42,372 nucleotides of DNA from Halorubrum laminariae (GCF_024494655.1 NZ_JANHDL010000017.1:1-42372), one strand, 5' to 3'; shown: positions 14,824 through 25,047, counted from the stretch's first letter. Made by a program: numbers and translations. Notes: generated from the sequence alone by a model not told the origin.

Positions 14824-17800
14824 CGGACGAAGACTGGTTCGCCGCCGATGTCGGGAGCGATTTCGAGGAGTCTGTCCGTATCGACCGGGAAGACGACGGT
14901 AGTGATCACCGACTGGAATCGATCGACACCTACCACGTGACCGACGAGTCTGAGGAGTTCCTGTCCGACTTCTTCTCACGACTGCTCGGTCGTTCCGAGG
15001 ACATGCGGTCGGGCGCGAACTACTGGCTCTACGGATACTACGGGAGCGGAAAAAGCCACCTCCTCAGCGTGCTCCGCGGGCTGTTGGATAGTGACTGGCT
15101 GCGGTCGCGAGACGATGTCTGGGGACAGCTCACCGACGGCCGTGAACTGGATACGCTTCAGTCCACGTGGTCATCGATCCACAATGAATACGAAGTCATC
15201 CCAATCTCGGTGAACCTCCTGAAGCATCAGGGCCAGAAGAAACTGAGCTTCAGCGAGATCGTCCTCCGCGGTGCTCACACATCGGAACGGCTTACGGGCG
15301 TTGAGGGTGGGCTCTCGCCGCAACTTGATGTCGCATTCTTCGAGGACTGGTACCGGACGACCGGCGCGTGGGATGACCGAATTACCAACATCCAAACGGC
15401 ACTCCGGAGTACGGTCGCCACTCCCGAAAAGTACGACTGGGACGACGTTCAGCAGTATAATGCTCTTGCAGACGCTGTGCTTCCCACACTATTCGAAGAA
15501 GAAACCGGCACGGCGGACGGTCTAGATGATCTGATGCCGTCGGATCTCGACCCACAAGCGATGGTCGAGCGTCTCGAACAGTTGCGGAGCGACCGCGAAG
15601 ATGAACTTGGCCGCCCAATCAAACTCGTACTGTTGCTCGACGAGGTCAGCCTCTTCATCGGAACAGATTTCGACCGACTCACCGAGTTGCAGACGCTCGC
15701 AGAGAGCGTCGACGAGACGGGCGACGGCGACATCCAACTGGTGGCAACTGCACAAGCTAAAATCGAAGACGTCCAGCCACAGTTCGCAGCTCGCGGGGCT
15801 GACTTCAGTATCGTCAAGGATCGATTCCCACACCGGTTTGGCCTTCCAAGCCGCCACGTCGGCGAAATATCGAGACAACGCCTACTCAAAAAGTCGGGAT
15901 CAGGGAGAGAGAACACCGAAGACGTCCTCGAGCGAACCAGCAACGAACCTCAGACACTACTGGTGTACTCGGGTATCGAGCAGAATACCGAACCGCCACT
16001 CGACGACATCGACCACGAGCGCCTTGTCGAGTTCTATCCGTTCCTCCCGTATCAGCCACCGCTGTTCCTCGAGATCCTCTCAAACCTCCGGCAGGAAGCG
16101 CATGACCCGGCGAAGTCGATTTTCTCGGGAACTGCACGGGCAATTCTGGCCCTCGTCCATGGACTGCTTGAAGAGTGGATCGCAGCCTGTAACAGGACGC
16201 ACGTCATTTCGCTGGTCGACTTCTACGACCTCATCGAACCGGAACTCGATGACATCACGCCACAGGATGTGGGAGTTATCGAGGAGATTGAGGAACGGCA
16301 CGAGGCAGGCGAACTAGAGAAGCTCGATGTTGACGTTGCAAAGGCCGTGTTGCTCCTCCAGCACATCCCGGATACGATTCCGATGTCCGAGCGGAATCTC
16401 GCAGTCGCCGTATTAAGCGACCTTGACGGCCCGACGCAGTTCCAGATGGAGAACCGCGTCGAGGACTCACTCCAACGGCTTCGAAAATTCATCCGCCCGA
16501 CGCACGACGAAACAGGGGCGAAGTACGCGTTCACCCATCCCGAAGAACGTGAGATCATCGAGGCCTCTGAACAGAACTTCGAGAGCCCGGATTGGCAGTC
16601 CATTATTGAGGCTGTGGACGGGTATCTCTGGGCGGACATCGTTCGTGACCTCTCGCTCCCAACCTCGGCCGAGTACCCGGATACCGATGAACAGTATCCT
16701 GTTCGCTACGAATTCCGTATCGACGGAGTCGAACTCGAGACGACGGTCGACGCTGCGGACGCTCTTGATGTCGAAGTCGCCGTCGGTGGGATTTCTCCCA
16801 CGACAACTGGTGTCGACTCCGACGGCGACCCGCTCGAATGGATGATCGGGCAGGACGGACTCGATGATCTCCGAGAGAGTCTCATCGAGTGGTGGTCGCT
16901 CAGGGATGCTGTCGGAGACAACACACTTCCACAGTCTGTTGAGCGTGATCTTTCCGATCGCGCAGCACGCGTGCAGAGCAAACTCGTCGAGGCGCTCAAA
17001 AGCGGGACGTTCGACGTCACGGATCGCGGCGATCAGATCGGGGGCATGGTCTCAGGAGTCGAAGAGTACCTCGACGTCAACTACCCCGACGACTTCCACC
17101 CCGTAATGCTGCAAGTTGGCGACGAGCACTTACAGGAACTCCGAGGACTCTCTGCACAGGATCCGCTCCCGACGTGGGGCCAGCAGATCGATGTCGCAAC
17201 CGAAGATCCGGAAACGCACGGGGGGTCGATCCAGAACAATGTGCGCGCCTTCACGGGCCAACAGTTGACACAACGCGGCGGGAACCTCGCGATGGCGACA
17301 ATCCTCGACGGCATCGTCGAGAGAAAACCGATCTACGAGGACGCTCGCCCCGCGCTGTGTGCAATTATCTGGGGCCTCTGCCGGAAAGGAGACTTCCTGC
17401 CCGTCGACGAGACAGGAGACTCGCTTGAACTCGACGCCGTCATCGACCTGACCAAGCTGACGACGACGCGTCTGACGATTGCGAAAGGCGACGGCGTCGG
17501 AACGATTCTTCGCGAAGGCGGGTTTATGGACTCGACAGAGACGATTCCGGACGGTATCGTCAGACTCCAGTCTGCGAACGACACACTCGCGGGGCGATTC
17601 GGGAGTCTCGTGGAAGACGTCACCTTGGTCGCCGAAAGTGACATTCAATCACGCGCCGTCCATGGCCTGCTTGAGTCGTTTGGTGAGGCGCTCGAGGCTG
17701 CCCAGCAGAACGCGATCGAGCGGCGTGAGGAAGTCAAATCACGTGACACCGAGTGGAAAGACATCGTCGAGGCAACCAACGCCGCCCGAGAGTGGTACGA

Positions 17801-18500
17801 CGAAGCCAAAGAAGTGTGGAGTTTGCGCCTCGCCGCGCTCACACGAATAGACTCACAGCTGACGCTCGCCCAGCAGTCGTACGGCTGGCTGACCGAGGAG
17901 TGCGAAACAGCCAGCCAGACGCTTCGCGAGAGCATCACCTCCTATGAGGGAGACTGGTGGACACATGATGGGTGGGATCGGTTTAACGACGCTCAAACAA
18001 CCACACCGGCGCTCGATACCGCGATCGATGCCGCATGGGACTCGTTCCACACAGAAACAGAGATCGATGCGGTCATCGACGAGGTACAGGACCATCCATG
18101 GATTCGTCCCGCGAGCGAGTTCGGGTCGAACGTTCGACCAGCCTTTGAGAGCACCTACATCACACCGCTTCGTCGGGCTGTCTCGTGGTATGACGGCGTC
18201 TCGAACGCAGTGTCGACAGTAACCAGCGGAACGACCAACACCGAGGCTGACGAGTATATTCGCGCAACGAACACACTACTCGACAGCGAACCGCTCGCTG
18301 TGGATGCTGGTCACGTCAATGAATTACGAGAGACATTCGACGAGCTCCAGACACTGGTTGGGGACCACTCGCCCACAGATATCACGGCGATTGGGATGCT
18401 CCCGTCAGATCGCGAATCACTGGACGCAGAACTGGACCGACTCAGTGATCGTCATGACCTCAGTATCGAGCGAACTGAGACGGGGGTGATCATCCGATGA
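14820..18500 (+). CDS. brxC: BREX P-loop ATPase BrxC/PglY, copy 1
   Basis: This 1226-aa ATPase is of the BrxC/PglY family, the large AAA-type motor of BREX. The Walker A motif is GYYGSGKS at residues 72-79, followed by HLLSVLRGLL. Walker B is LVLLLDE at about 269-275, followed by VSLFIG. The remainder is mostly helical, with DLIEPELDDITP and a long coiled stretch (about 930-1080). The start is the ATG at 14820, overlapping the brxA stop by 4 bp; a GTG five codons upstream lies inside brxA. Length fits the family (about 1100-1300). Two different BrxC copies in one operon are a mark of type 5 BREX in halophilic archaea. The stop overlaps brxB by 4 bp. Confidence 0.9.
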   Translation: MTDEDWFAADVGSDFEESVRIDREDDGSDHRLESIDTYHVTDESEEFLSDFFSRLLGRSEDMRSGANYWLYGYYGSGKSHLLSVLRGLLDSDWLRSRDDVWGQLTDGRELDTLQSTWSSIHNEYEVIPISVNLLKHQGQKKLSFSEIVLRGAHTSERLTGVEGGLSPQLDVAFFEDWYRTTGAWDDRITNIQTALRSTVATPEKYDWDDVQQYNALADAVLPTLFEEETGTADGLDDLMPSDLDPQAMVERLEQLRSDREDELGRPIKLVLLLDEVSLFIGTDFDRLTELQTLAESVDETGDGDIQLVATAQAKIEDVQPQFAARGADFSIVKDRFPHRFGLPSRHVGEISRQRLLKKSGSGRENTEDVLERTSNEPQTLLVYSGIEQNTEPPLDDIDHERLVEFYPFLPYQPPLFLEILSNLRQEAHDPAKSIFSGTARAILALVHGLLEEWIAACNRTHVISLVDFYDLIEPELDDITPQDVGVIEEIEERHEAGELEKLDVDVAKAVLLLQHIPDTIPMSERNLAVAVLSDLDGPTQFQMENRVEDSLQRLRKFIRPTHDETGAKYAFTHPEEREIIEASEQNFESPDWQSIIEAVDGYLWADIVRDLSLPTSAEYPDTDEQYPVRYEFRIDGVELETTVDAADALDVEVAVGGISPTTTGVDSDGDPLEWMIGQDGLDDLRESLIEWWSLRDAVGDNTLPQSVERDLSDRAARVQSKLVEALKSGTFDVTDRGDQIGGMVSGVEEYLDVNYPDDFHPVMLQVGDEHLQELRGLSAQDPLPTWGQQIDVATEDPETHGGSIQNNVRAFTGQQLTQRGGNLAMATILDGIVERKPIYEDARPALCAIIWGLCRKGDFLPVDETGDSLELDAVIDLTKLTTTRLTIAKGDGVGTILREGGFMDSTETIPDGIVRLQSANDTLAGRFGSLVEDVTLVAESDIQSRAVHGLLESFGEALEAAQQNAIERREEVKSRDTEWKDIVEATNAAREWYDEAKEVWSLRLAALTRIDSQLTLAQQSYGWLTEECETASQTLRESITSYEGDWWTHDGWDRFNDAQTTTPALDTAIDAAWDSFHTETEIDAVIDEVQDHPWIRPASEFGSNVRPAFESTYITPLRRAVSWYDGVSNAVSTVTSGTTNTEADEYIRATNTLLDSEPLAVDAGHVNELRETFDELQTLVGDHSPTDITAIGMLPSDRESLDAELDRLSDRHDLSIERTETGVIIR

Positions 18501-19078
18501 CGACAGACCGTCCCTTCCATGACTTCACAGAGCGGCTCGCACAATTTGCCGACGGGCGACGCGGCATCAGAAACCCGTTCGTGATCGTTCCCGTCAAGCC
18601 GGAATACGAGCGACGGATCGCCGAACGGCTCACTGAGTGGGCAACGAACCCGCATCGAACAGAGGAGTTCCCTGATGACGGAACCGTCCAAGTCCTCCAA
18701 TTGGACGAGTTGTTCGTTGAGTCCGGCGTCTTCGAACTCGCGGTCGATCTCGGCACGAATAGCCACCCAGCGACCATCACCGAAACGATGCAAGACCGAT
18801 TAGCCGAGGAACTCGTTGCGGTGATGGTCGAGCAAATCGATGCGCCAGCTCAGCAGCGTCACGTTGTGCTTCTCACGAACCTTGGGAGCCTCTACCCGTT
18901 CACGCGAGCATCGGAACTCCTCGACGAACTCGACCGCCGTAACGTTCAGTCGACGATCGGGATCCCGTTCCCCGGCGACATCGTCGGTGGGAAACTGAGC
19001 TTCTTCGGCGAGGAATCGCGCAACTACTATCCAGCCCACCAGATCGACGGCCGGGTTGAAGGGGTGCACCTCCAATGA
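18497..19078 (+). CDS. brxB: BREX protein BrxB (DUF1788 family)
   Basis: This 193-aa protein matches BrxB, a small conserved BREX component of unclear biochemical role that may bridge PglZ and the ATPase. Features: an N-terminal RNPFVIVPVKPEYERRIAER segment, a central LLTNLGSLYPFTRASELLDEL, which is the family signature, and a C-terminal GIPFPGDIVGGKLSFFGE. The ATG at 18497 overlaps the upstream stop (ATGA) and the stop overlaps brxC(2) by another ATGA, so the three genes form a coupled block. Length is normal for the family. In this locus brxB sits between the two brxC copies. Confidence 0.88.
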   Translation: MTTDRPFHDFTERLAQFADGRRGIRNPFVIVPVKPEYERRIAERLTEWATNPHRTEEFPDDGTVQVLQLDELFVESGVFELAVDLGTNSHPATITETMQDRLAEELVAVMVEQIDAPAQQRHVVLLTNLGSLYPFTRASELLDELDRRNVQSTIGIPFPGDIVGGKLSFFGEESRNYYPAHQIDGRVEGVHLQ

Positions 19079-22000
19079 GCGACGCATACATTCACGACAT
19101 CTTCCAGCAGTCACCGACCCGCGAACTCGAGGAAGTCCAGAAGGTCAATGCCAGAGCGCAGGCCGAAAACGATGTCCGTGAGTTCTACGAGACCGACAGC
19201 GCTCGCGACGTACTCACCACGCTCGGGACCCTCGTCGATAAGTATCCACAGGAAGAGCCACGCTTCCTCTATATTGCCGCGACCTTCGGGTCGGGGAAGA
19301 CGCACCTCCTGAAGCTCATTGGATTCGCTGCTGACATCGATTCAGAGTTTGCTGACCTCGGCGAAGAGTTAGCGAACAGATGGCCGGGCTTCCAGTCGTT
19401 CCGGCAAAGCGTTGCCAAGTCTCACGTTGACCGGCTGAAGCCCGTCTTCTTGAATCTCCTCAACCGGGACGCCTCACAAGAACCGCCACTCCCATACCTC
19501 ATTTACGAGGCAATCGGTCGCGAACTCGGGTATCCCACCGACCCGAATTGGCTGCTCGAGTGGGCGTGGCAACTCGATATGAATCACGGTGACTGTTGGG
19601 AACAGCTACAGACCATCGAGCACGACGGGCAGACGTTCGAGGAGGTGTACGACGAACGAGCATCGCTACGAAGTTGGCTCTACGACGCCGTTCCGACACT
19701 CGATGACTCACCGTTCCCATCTCGGGAGAAGGTCAAGCAGTCGATCGACGACGCCATTGAGGAGGTCGACCCCGACGAGTTCGACCCGGACGAACTTGTC
19801 GACCGTGTCGAAGCAGCGCAAGAGTCGCTGAGCACGCCTGAGACCGAGACGGAATTGCTGATCGGGCTCGACGAGGTGGCGCTGTTCATTGGCGATGGCC
19901 GGCATCGCTACAGAGAGTTCCAAGAGACGATGGAAGCGCTGACGGAGTTGGGCGTCGGGCCCAACCCGCCAGTCATCGGGACTGGACAGTATCCGATCGA
20001 GCGCATCCACGGCGAGTTCGACGATACCGCAGTCACGGAGCAGCCGTGGTACGGCGCTCAAGAACCGCTCGAGGGTGCTGACACCGAGATCATCGTCCGG
20101 AAGCGGTGGCTACAGAAGGAGACCGAGGGTGGACAGGCCGTCGAATCCGCGCTCCGGGAAATGCCCGACCTGACGCTCGATGCATACACCGACATTGCCG
20201 GCGCTGACCCGGACGCAATCGAGTCGTACCCGTTTCGCAAGTACGATCTCGGGCTGCTCAGGACGGTGATTCAACAACTGATGCCACGGGGACGCGTGAC
20301 TGAAGAGGAGTACGTACAGGGTCGGGCGTTGCTCATCCTCGTCCGTTCACTGTTCACGCGGTTCGAGTGGGGTGACAAGCAGGTCGGAGCGCTCGTCACG
20401 TGGGACGAGTTGTACGACCTGTTGGTCGAAGAGACGACCTACATCCCGCTATGGGTGCAGGAGATGGTCGAGAACAAGCTCATTCCCTCGGCCGGTGGCG
20501 ACGAGGATGCGTTCTCGGTTCGCGTTGCGAAGGCGCTGTACCTGCTGAATCAGGTGCGTTCCGAAGTGCCGTCGACGCCGGCGAACCTCGCCCGACTGAT
20601 GGTCAAGTCGACGTCCGAGTCGTTCGACTCCGTCCGAAGCGACGTCGAATCGGCACTCTCCGATCTTCTCGAGGATCGGAAGGTGCTAACGGAGACGAAC
20701 GACCGCGGTGACGAGGAGTACCTGCTGGTCTCCGAAGAGCAGGAGGACATTCTGACGCGGGCGAAGACCCGCGCACAGCAGATTCCGTCGCATCGACTTT
20801 CGGCCAAGTTGGAGAACTCCCTTCGAGAGGGAAGCGACCTCCTGCTCTCTGAGGGCAGTCGACACGAGGTGGATCTCGAGAGTGAGCGAAAAGTCCCACT
20901 CCGGTTCGGCTACTCCGTCCTCGATCCTATCGAGCAAGCACCGACGCCGGAGTTTGACGCCGTGCGTGTTCGTCTGGTTGCGGGCCGCGACGAGGATATT
21001 AGTGATCAGGTTGACGCATGGCAGTCGACGAACAAAGGCCGAGACGGGGGCGAGCACGTCCTCGTCGCCGTCGAGCTACAGGGATCGACGATCGGCCGCT
21101 TGCGAGACGTGATGGGCATGCAGGAGGTGCTGTCAGAAGAGACGGAAACGTATCCGGACTTGGAGTCCGACCACCGTGACGAACAGCGGGCGCTCGAGTC
21201 GGCAATTCGCGAGCAACTTGAGGAAGCGGATGTCTACGTCCGAACTGGTGGGACAAACGGGCGATACGGGGATGTGTTCGAGCAGATCGTGGAAACGCAA
21301 GTCCAGTCCGTGTTCAGTGGGACGCGTTTCGTCCTAACCAACGGAATCACCGAAGTCGAGGACACCAAGCAGATGGCGAGGTTCTTCCGGGGTGTCGACG
21401 ACTGGCCGCTCTCGAACGAGGACGCAGTCACGCTGGGTGTGGATACCGACCGGGCAGAGCTAACCGACGGCTGGTGTCAAGAATTCCTCGATGAGTACGA
21501 AGACATCCAGTCGCTCCGTGCCGAAGACCTGCTTGCCCAGACCGTCCAGCGCGGGGGCACGTATCGCGGGACACCGCAGGAATCGATCTCGGCACTCTTG
21601 ATTACGCTCGCAACGGCTAACAAAATCACGCTTCGCCGTGACGACGAGTACATTACCGAACCGGACGAGGTTGGACGAGCGGTCAGAAACAAGACGAACC
21701 TGACCGACGTACAGATCCGTTTCGAGTCGATCGTAGATCCCAATCCAGAGCAGATTCGGGAAACCGTCGAGACGCTGATCGACAAAGAGACAGAGGGAAC
21801 CGATCCCGATGCGTGGCTCTCTGAGTTAGCAGAGTGGATAGATGAGAACAGCGTGTTGGTGAAACGCGTTTTCCGAGGCGTCAGCAGAGAGTTCGGCGAA
21901 GGCGCTTCGCTAGACGAGCTCGAAACGGCTCTCCAGCCCGGACTCGGTGGCGAATCTATCGAAACAAATGATTTCACATCCGACCAGATCGAACAACAGT

Positions 22001-22917
22001 CCGAACGTTTCGCTCGGGCGAGAGGACTCTTCCGGTCGGTCGAGGATGGTGACTCCCTCTGGGAGCAGTTCAGCCGGCGAACGACGGAGATGCAGCGGCT
22101 CTACCCCGGCGCGGACATCACGGGAGAGATGCAAACGATCGTCGGCGGGGGCGAAGTGCCAGATGCCGACCGACTTCGAGCAACGATTGACGAAGCCGAC
22201 GATCATAGACGAACCGTCGTCCGCGAGCAGTACGAACGCATCACGGGAGAGTCGCCGCCGGACGAAGAGCCCGAGAGCGTGGTTTCCAGTCTTGCGACGT
22301 GGCTCTACGCTCACGATGGGAGCAGCAAGGAAACTGCCGACCGCGTCGCAGTCGAGTTCGACGGTGTAATCATCGATGATCTCTACGAACTCTTCGAGAC
22401 GGCGTGGAACGGTGACTCGTTCTCGGAGGAAGACCTCGTCGACTCGACGGTCGTTCAGCAAGCCAAGCGGTACGAACGGGCACGGCAGCTCCTCGAAGCA
22501 TCCAATAACGAGGCCTCACTCTGGTCGCAGCTTCGAGAGGCATCGGAACGGCTGGAGAAAGAATACCCGAACCACCCAGTTACGACCGATGTGAGCGAGA
22601 TGCGCAGTCGGTCGCAGCCGCCGAGTGTCGAGGATGTTGAACAGTTCCTTGACGAGGCGGAGAACCCATTCGAGGTCGACAAGCGACTCGAAGAACTCGC
22701 TAGTGAGCTACAGTCCGAGTATCCCAACCACGATCTCACGAAAGAAGTTGTTGGAGCAGTAGAGGGAACCACCCCACCGCGTGAAGAACGCGTAGGTGAC
22801 CTAATCGAAGAGGCCGGGCAGTTGCTCGACGGTGTTGACGAGCAGTTGCGGCGGATTCGGGAGATCATGGATGAACTACCGGATAGCTCAGTGGTGATGA
22901 TCGAGCCGGGCGACTGA
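19075..22917 (+). CDS. BREX P-loop ATPase BrxC/PglY, copy 2
   Basis: This 1280-aa second BrxC-like ATPase (DUF6079-like) has Walker A ATFGSGKT at residues 69-76; the first glycine of the motif is Ala. Walker B LLIGLDE lies at 261-267, followed by VALFIG as in copy 1. It is clearly diverged from copy 1, and the two probably form different subunits. The C-terminal 280 residues carry three related segments of the form YPxxxxT-x(20)-PxxxRl-x(5)-DEA (around residues 1015-1045, 1160-1200 and 1205-1245), which I read as an internal helical repeat. The ATG overlaps the brxB stop. After its TGA the coupled block ends: a broken gene and the oppositely oriented orc gene follow before pglX. Confidence 0.88.
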   Translation: MSDAYIHDIFQQSPTRELEEVQKVNARAQAENDVREFYETDSARDVLTTLGTLVDKYPQEEPRFLYIAATFGSGKTHLLKLIGFAADIDSEFADLGEELANRWPGFQSFRQSVAKSHVDRLKPVFLNLLNRDASQEPPLPYLIYEAIGRELGYPTDPNWLLEWAWQLDMNHGDCWEQLQTIEHDGQTFEEVYDERASLRSWLYDAVPTLDDSPFPSREKVKQSIDDAIEEVDPDEFDPDELVDRVEAAQESLSTPETETELLIGLDEVALFIGDGRHRYREFQETMEALTELGVGPNPPVIGTGQYPIERIHGEFDDTAVTEQPWYGAQEPLEGADTEIIVRKRWLQKETEGGQAVESALREMPDLTLDAYTDIAGADPDAIESYPFRKYDLGLLRTVIQQLMPRGRVTEEEYVQGRALLILVRSLFTRFEWGDKQVGALVTWDELYDLLVEETTYIPLWVQEMVENKLIPSAGGDEDAFSVRVAKALYLLNQVRSEVPSTPANLARLMVKSTSESFDSVRSDVESALSDLLEDRKVLTETNDRGDEEYLLVSEEQEDILTRAKTRAQQIPSHRLSAKLENSLREGSDLLLSEGSRHEVDLESERKVPLRFGYSVLDPIEQAPTPEFDAVRVRLVAGRDEDISDQVDAWQSTNKGRDGGEHVLVAVELQGSTIGRLRDVMGMQEVLSEETETYPDLESDHRDEQRALESAIREQLEEADVYVRTGGTNGRYGDVFEQIVETQVQSVFSGTRFVLTNGITEVEDTKQMARFFRGVDDWPLSNEDAVTLGVDTDRAELTDGWCQEFLDEYEDIQSLRAEDLLAQTVQRGGTYRGTPQESISALLITLATANKITLRRDDEYITEPDEVGRAVRNKTNLTDVQIRFESIVDPNPEQIRETVETLIDKETEGTDPDAWLSELAEWIDENSVLVKRVFRGVSREFGEGASLDELETALQPGLGGESIETNDFTSDQIEQQSERFARARGLFRSVEDGDSLWEQFSRRTTEMQRLYPGADITGEMQTIVGGGEVPDADRLRATIDEADDHRRTVVREQYERITGESPPDEEPESVVSSLATWLYAHDGSSKETADRVAVEFDGVIIDDLYELFETAWNGDSFSEEDLVDSTVVQQAKRYERARQLLEASNNEASLWSQLREASERLEKEYPNHPVTTDVSEMRSRSQPPSVEDVEQFLDEAENPFEVDKRLEELASELQSEYPNHDLTKEVVGAVEGTTPPREERVGDLIEEAGQLLDGVDEQLRRIREIMDELPDSSVVMIEPGD

Positions 22918-22978
22918 CGCTTTGGTGTTGCATAATGGCGAACTCATTCATATTCAGTTCGCAAATACGCAACATAGT

Positions 22979-23146
22979 ATGGATTCACTTCGGGTTCAGC
23001 TCCCCGGAACAACCATCTTGTACTAACGGTCCACTGAAGCAGAGCTTCAGGCGTTAGGAGCACTTCATGAAAACCGGACGGTATCGTGACTTGGTGAGGA
23101 ACTCACCCTCGCTGCAGAACGAGCAGGCCAATCTGGAGGCTGCTAG
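22979..23146 (+). pseudogene. Broken winged-helix regulator
   Basis: One frame from ATG 22979 to TAG 23144-23146 reads as the first part of a small winged-helix protein: MDSLRVQLPG..., then TEAELQALGALHENRTVS and LGEELTLAAERAGQSG. The latter matches the helix-turn-helix of haloarchaeal HTH regulators (TVS-x-LGEEL). In-frame stops at 23024-23026 and 23087-23089 interrupt it and the C-terminal half is missing. It sits at the junction where the orc/origin segment enters the BREX operon and may be a decayed BREX regulator. The reconstruction is by eye. Confidence 0.5.
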
Positions 23147-24393
23147 TGGATTAGATCAGCCCCTCTCTCATCATCCAGCTTCGTGATTGTCTCATCGTCG
23201 GCGAGGCCATTGGTGACGACTTCGGGACGCGCTGAGAGTGAATACCGATAGTGCCGGCCACCGCGTTGTCCGCGATTGATTTCTTCCATCTTCGCGACAC
23301 CGTTGATGACAAGATCGTTCAAAAGGTCTCGAACCGTTCGTGCAGTGACCGCATCAGTATCAGCGAGGCGCACAGCATGTTCGTACCACGCGTAGAAGGC
23401 ATCCATCTTCGCGGGGAGTTCACCTTCGGCATCCAGCGCTAGTAGAGTGTATGCGACAATTTTTCCCTGCGGTGATAGCGACGCGATCTCACTTACGATC
23501 GCGCCCTGTTGGATTTCTTCTTCGGCCCGACGGACATGATCCTCAGTTACTAAGTTGGTGTCGCTGCTGCGAGCCAGATCGCCCGCAGTATACAGCAGAT
23601 TGAGAGCCGTTCGGGCGTATCCGGAACGCTTCGCAGCGAACGCCGCAGTGATTGGGACTACGTCATCGGTGAGTACGCCATCATGGAACGCGTCAGAAGC
23701 ACGATCTTCAAGAATTGTTCGGAGCTCGTTCGCATCATACGGCGGGAAGTGGATTTCGTGCTCACAGAGCGTCGATTTGACGCGAGGATCGAGCGAATCG
23801 CGAAACGTCGAATCGTTCGTAATGCCGATCAGGCCAACTTTCGTCTCATCGGGATCGACGAATTTAGCCGAGTTGCGGTTGTTACAACGGCCGAGTTTGT
23901 AGAGGACGTTGTCACTCGTCCCAATATTGTCGATTTCGTCGAGTGCAATCAGGACGTGCGTGGAGTCAATCTCTCGGAGTTCCTCGAACAGCATGTCGTA
24001 TACGTCGCCTTCGGGGTACCCTGTCGTCGAGATACTCGATCGTGGCGTCGGCTCGCGAAGAACATTCACGAGGTTAACAGCTACCTGATAGCTCGTGTTG
24101 AGGTCTCGACACTCCATCTGGACGGCCGCTACGTCGACACCGTCGATGCCCTCAGCATCCTCTTGGACACGATCGAGCACAAGGTGAGTACCGACGGTCT
24201 TCCCGACACCAGTCGGACCGTACACGAACACATTGCGCGGTCGTTTTCCACGAATCACCTCGGAAAACATCTGGAGGTAGCGATTCAACACGTCGTCGCG
24301 TTCCAGAATCCGATTTGGGTCGTAGTCGTCCCGAAGCACATCCTCATCAAGGAAGATTCCGTCTTCGGGTGTGAGGTGACCGAGATTACCCAT
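23143..24393 (-). CDS. Orc1/Cdc6-type replication initiator
   Basis: This 416-aa AAA+ protein is of the archaeal Orc1/Cdc6 family, which binds origin boxes and recruits the MCM helicase. Walker A is GPTGVGKT (residues 59-66), Walker B LIALDEID (about 148-155), and sensor 1 lies near GITNDSTF (about 188), followed by the arginine-containing SLDPRVKS. A C-terminal winged helix spans about residues 310-400 (KIVAYTLLAL through RGGRHYRYSL). The ATG at 24391-24393 is preferred; longer in-frame starts read through the promoter. A TATA box (tatataaaa, 24415-24423) and the first origin box lie directly upstream, so it probably autoregulates. It points against the BREX genes and ends 225 bp past brxC(2). 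Confidence 0.9.
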   Translation of the reverse strand: MGNLGHLTPEDGIFLDEDVLRDDYDPNRILERDDVLNRYLQMFSEVIRGKRPRNVFVYGPTGVGKTVGTHLVLDRVQEDAEGIDGVDVAAVQMECRDLNTSYQVAVNLVNVLREPTPRSSISTTGYPEGDVYDMLFEELREIDSTHVLIALDEIDNIGTSDNVLYKLGRCNNRNSAKFVDPDETKVGLIGITNDSTFRDSLDPRVKSTLCEHEIHFPPYDANELRTILEDRASDAFHDGVLTDDVVPITAAFAAKRSGYARTALNLLYTAGDLARSSDTNLVTEDHVRRAEEEIQQGAIVSEIASLSPQGKIVAYTLLALDAEGELPAKMDAFYAWYEHAVRLADTDAVTARTVRDLLNDLVINGVAKMEEINRGQRGGRHYRYSLSARPEVVTNGLADDETITKLDDERGADLIH

Positions 24394-24414
24394 ATTGTCT
24401 TTACACACAGTTTG

Positions 24415-24423
24415 TATATAAAA
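24415..24423 (-). promoter_or_regulatory. TATA box of the orc gene
   Basis: The plus-strand sequence tatataaaa (minus strand ttttatata) lies 22-30 bases upstream of the orc ATG, giving a nearly leaderless transcript. The first origin box (24431-24449) begins 8 bases further upstream, where a transcription factor B element would lie, so initiator binding could repress transcription. Confidence 0.65.
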
Positions 24424-24430
24424 CCGGGGC

Positions 24431-25030
24431 TTCAACTGTTTCGAATGACCCCACACAGACACTCCACTGTTTCGAGTGTTCCGGAGAGAATTGGGGTGGG
24501 ATATGTCCCAAGTGGAGTTTGGCGACCTTGTTATATGAAAACAATTATCAAGGAGGTATGAGAACAGTACCCATATACCTGCTTTTAGACAATTGTGGTA
24601 GGGTAGTAGAGAAGTTATTGGTGTTATTCTGTCCAACACTTCTTGGCTATCCCGCGAACACTTGAAACAGTGGAGTGTGGGTGGTTCCAGTCAATGTTTC
24701 ATGTAGACTATACGGCCATCGGTCTCGGCGCGCTGAACCCGCACTCGTGGATCGCTTCGGGGGCAAGCCCCGTGTCATTCGCCTCGACTGCCTGAATAGT
24801 CTCATTCAGTGCGACCTGAACACTCGAAACGGTGGAGTGTGTGACCCCACGAGAGTGCCGTTCGTTCGGTCACCCGAGAGATTTGAACAGGTGGAGTCTG
24901 GAAAAATTCGATATCGATAGCCGTCGAAGCCTGCGAGACATTCGAAACGGTGGGGTGTCTGAGTCGACTAAGGAACCGGTTGTCGGCCCTACCAGACGGC
25001 TAAAAACACTCGAAACAATGGTGTGTGGGA
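24431..25030. other. Putative replication origin with seven ORB-like boxes
   Basis: Next to the orc gene are repeats of the form ACACTCGAAACGGTGGAGTG. Two are in reverse orientation (24431-24449; core 24461-24479 of a longer copy 24452-24481). Five are forward: 24657-24684, 24821-24846, 24879-24902 (degenerate), 24937-24964 and 25006-25030. Between the inverted groups lies a comparatively AT-rich stretch (about 24530-24640, e.g. ttgttatatgaaaacaatta), a plausible unwinding element. Inverted ORBs flanking an AT-rich region beside an orc gene is the standard haloarchaeal origin layout. Whether it fires is unknown. It lies between brxC(2) and pglX. Confidence 0.75.
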
Positions 25031-25047
25031 GGCCACCCGTGGTTGAG

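Noticed and set aside
24640..24930. Frames through the origin region, including one reading DRFGGKPRVIRLDC
   Set aside because: They run through ORB repeats, are short, and show no motif I can name; I treat the region as non-coding.
24431..25030. CRISPR array
   Set aside because: The repeats differ in orientation, spacing and sequence, and match origin boxes beside an orc gene; no cas genes are present.
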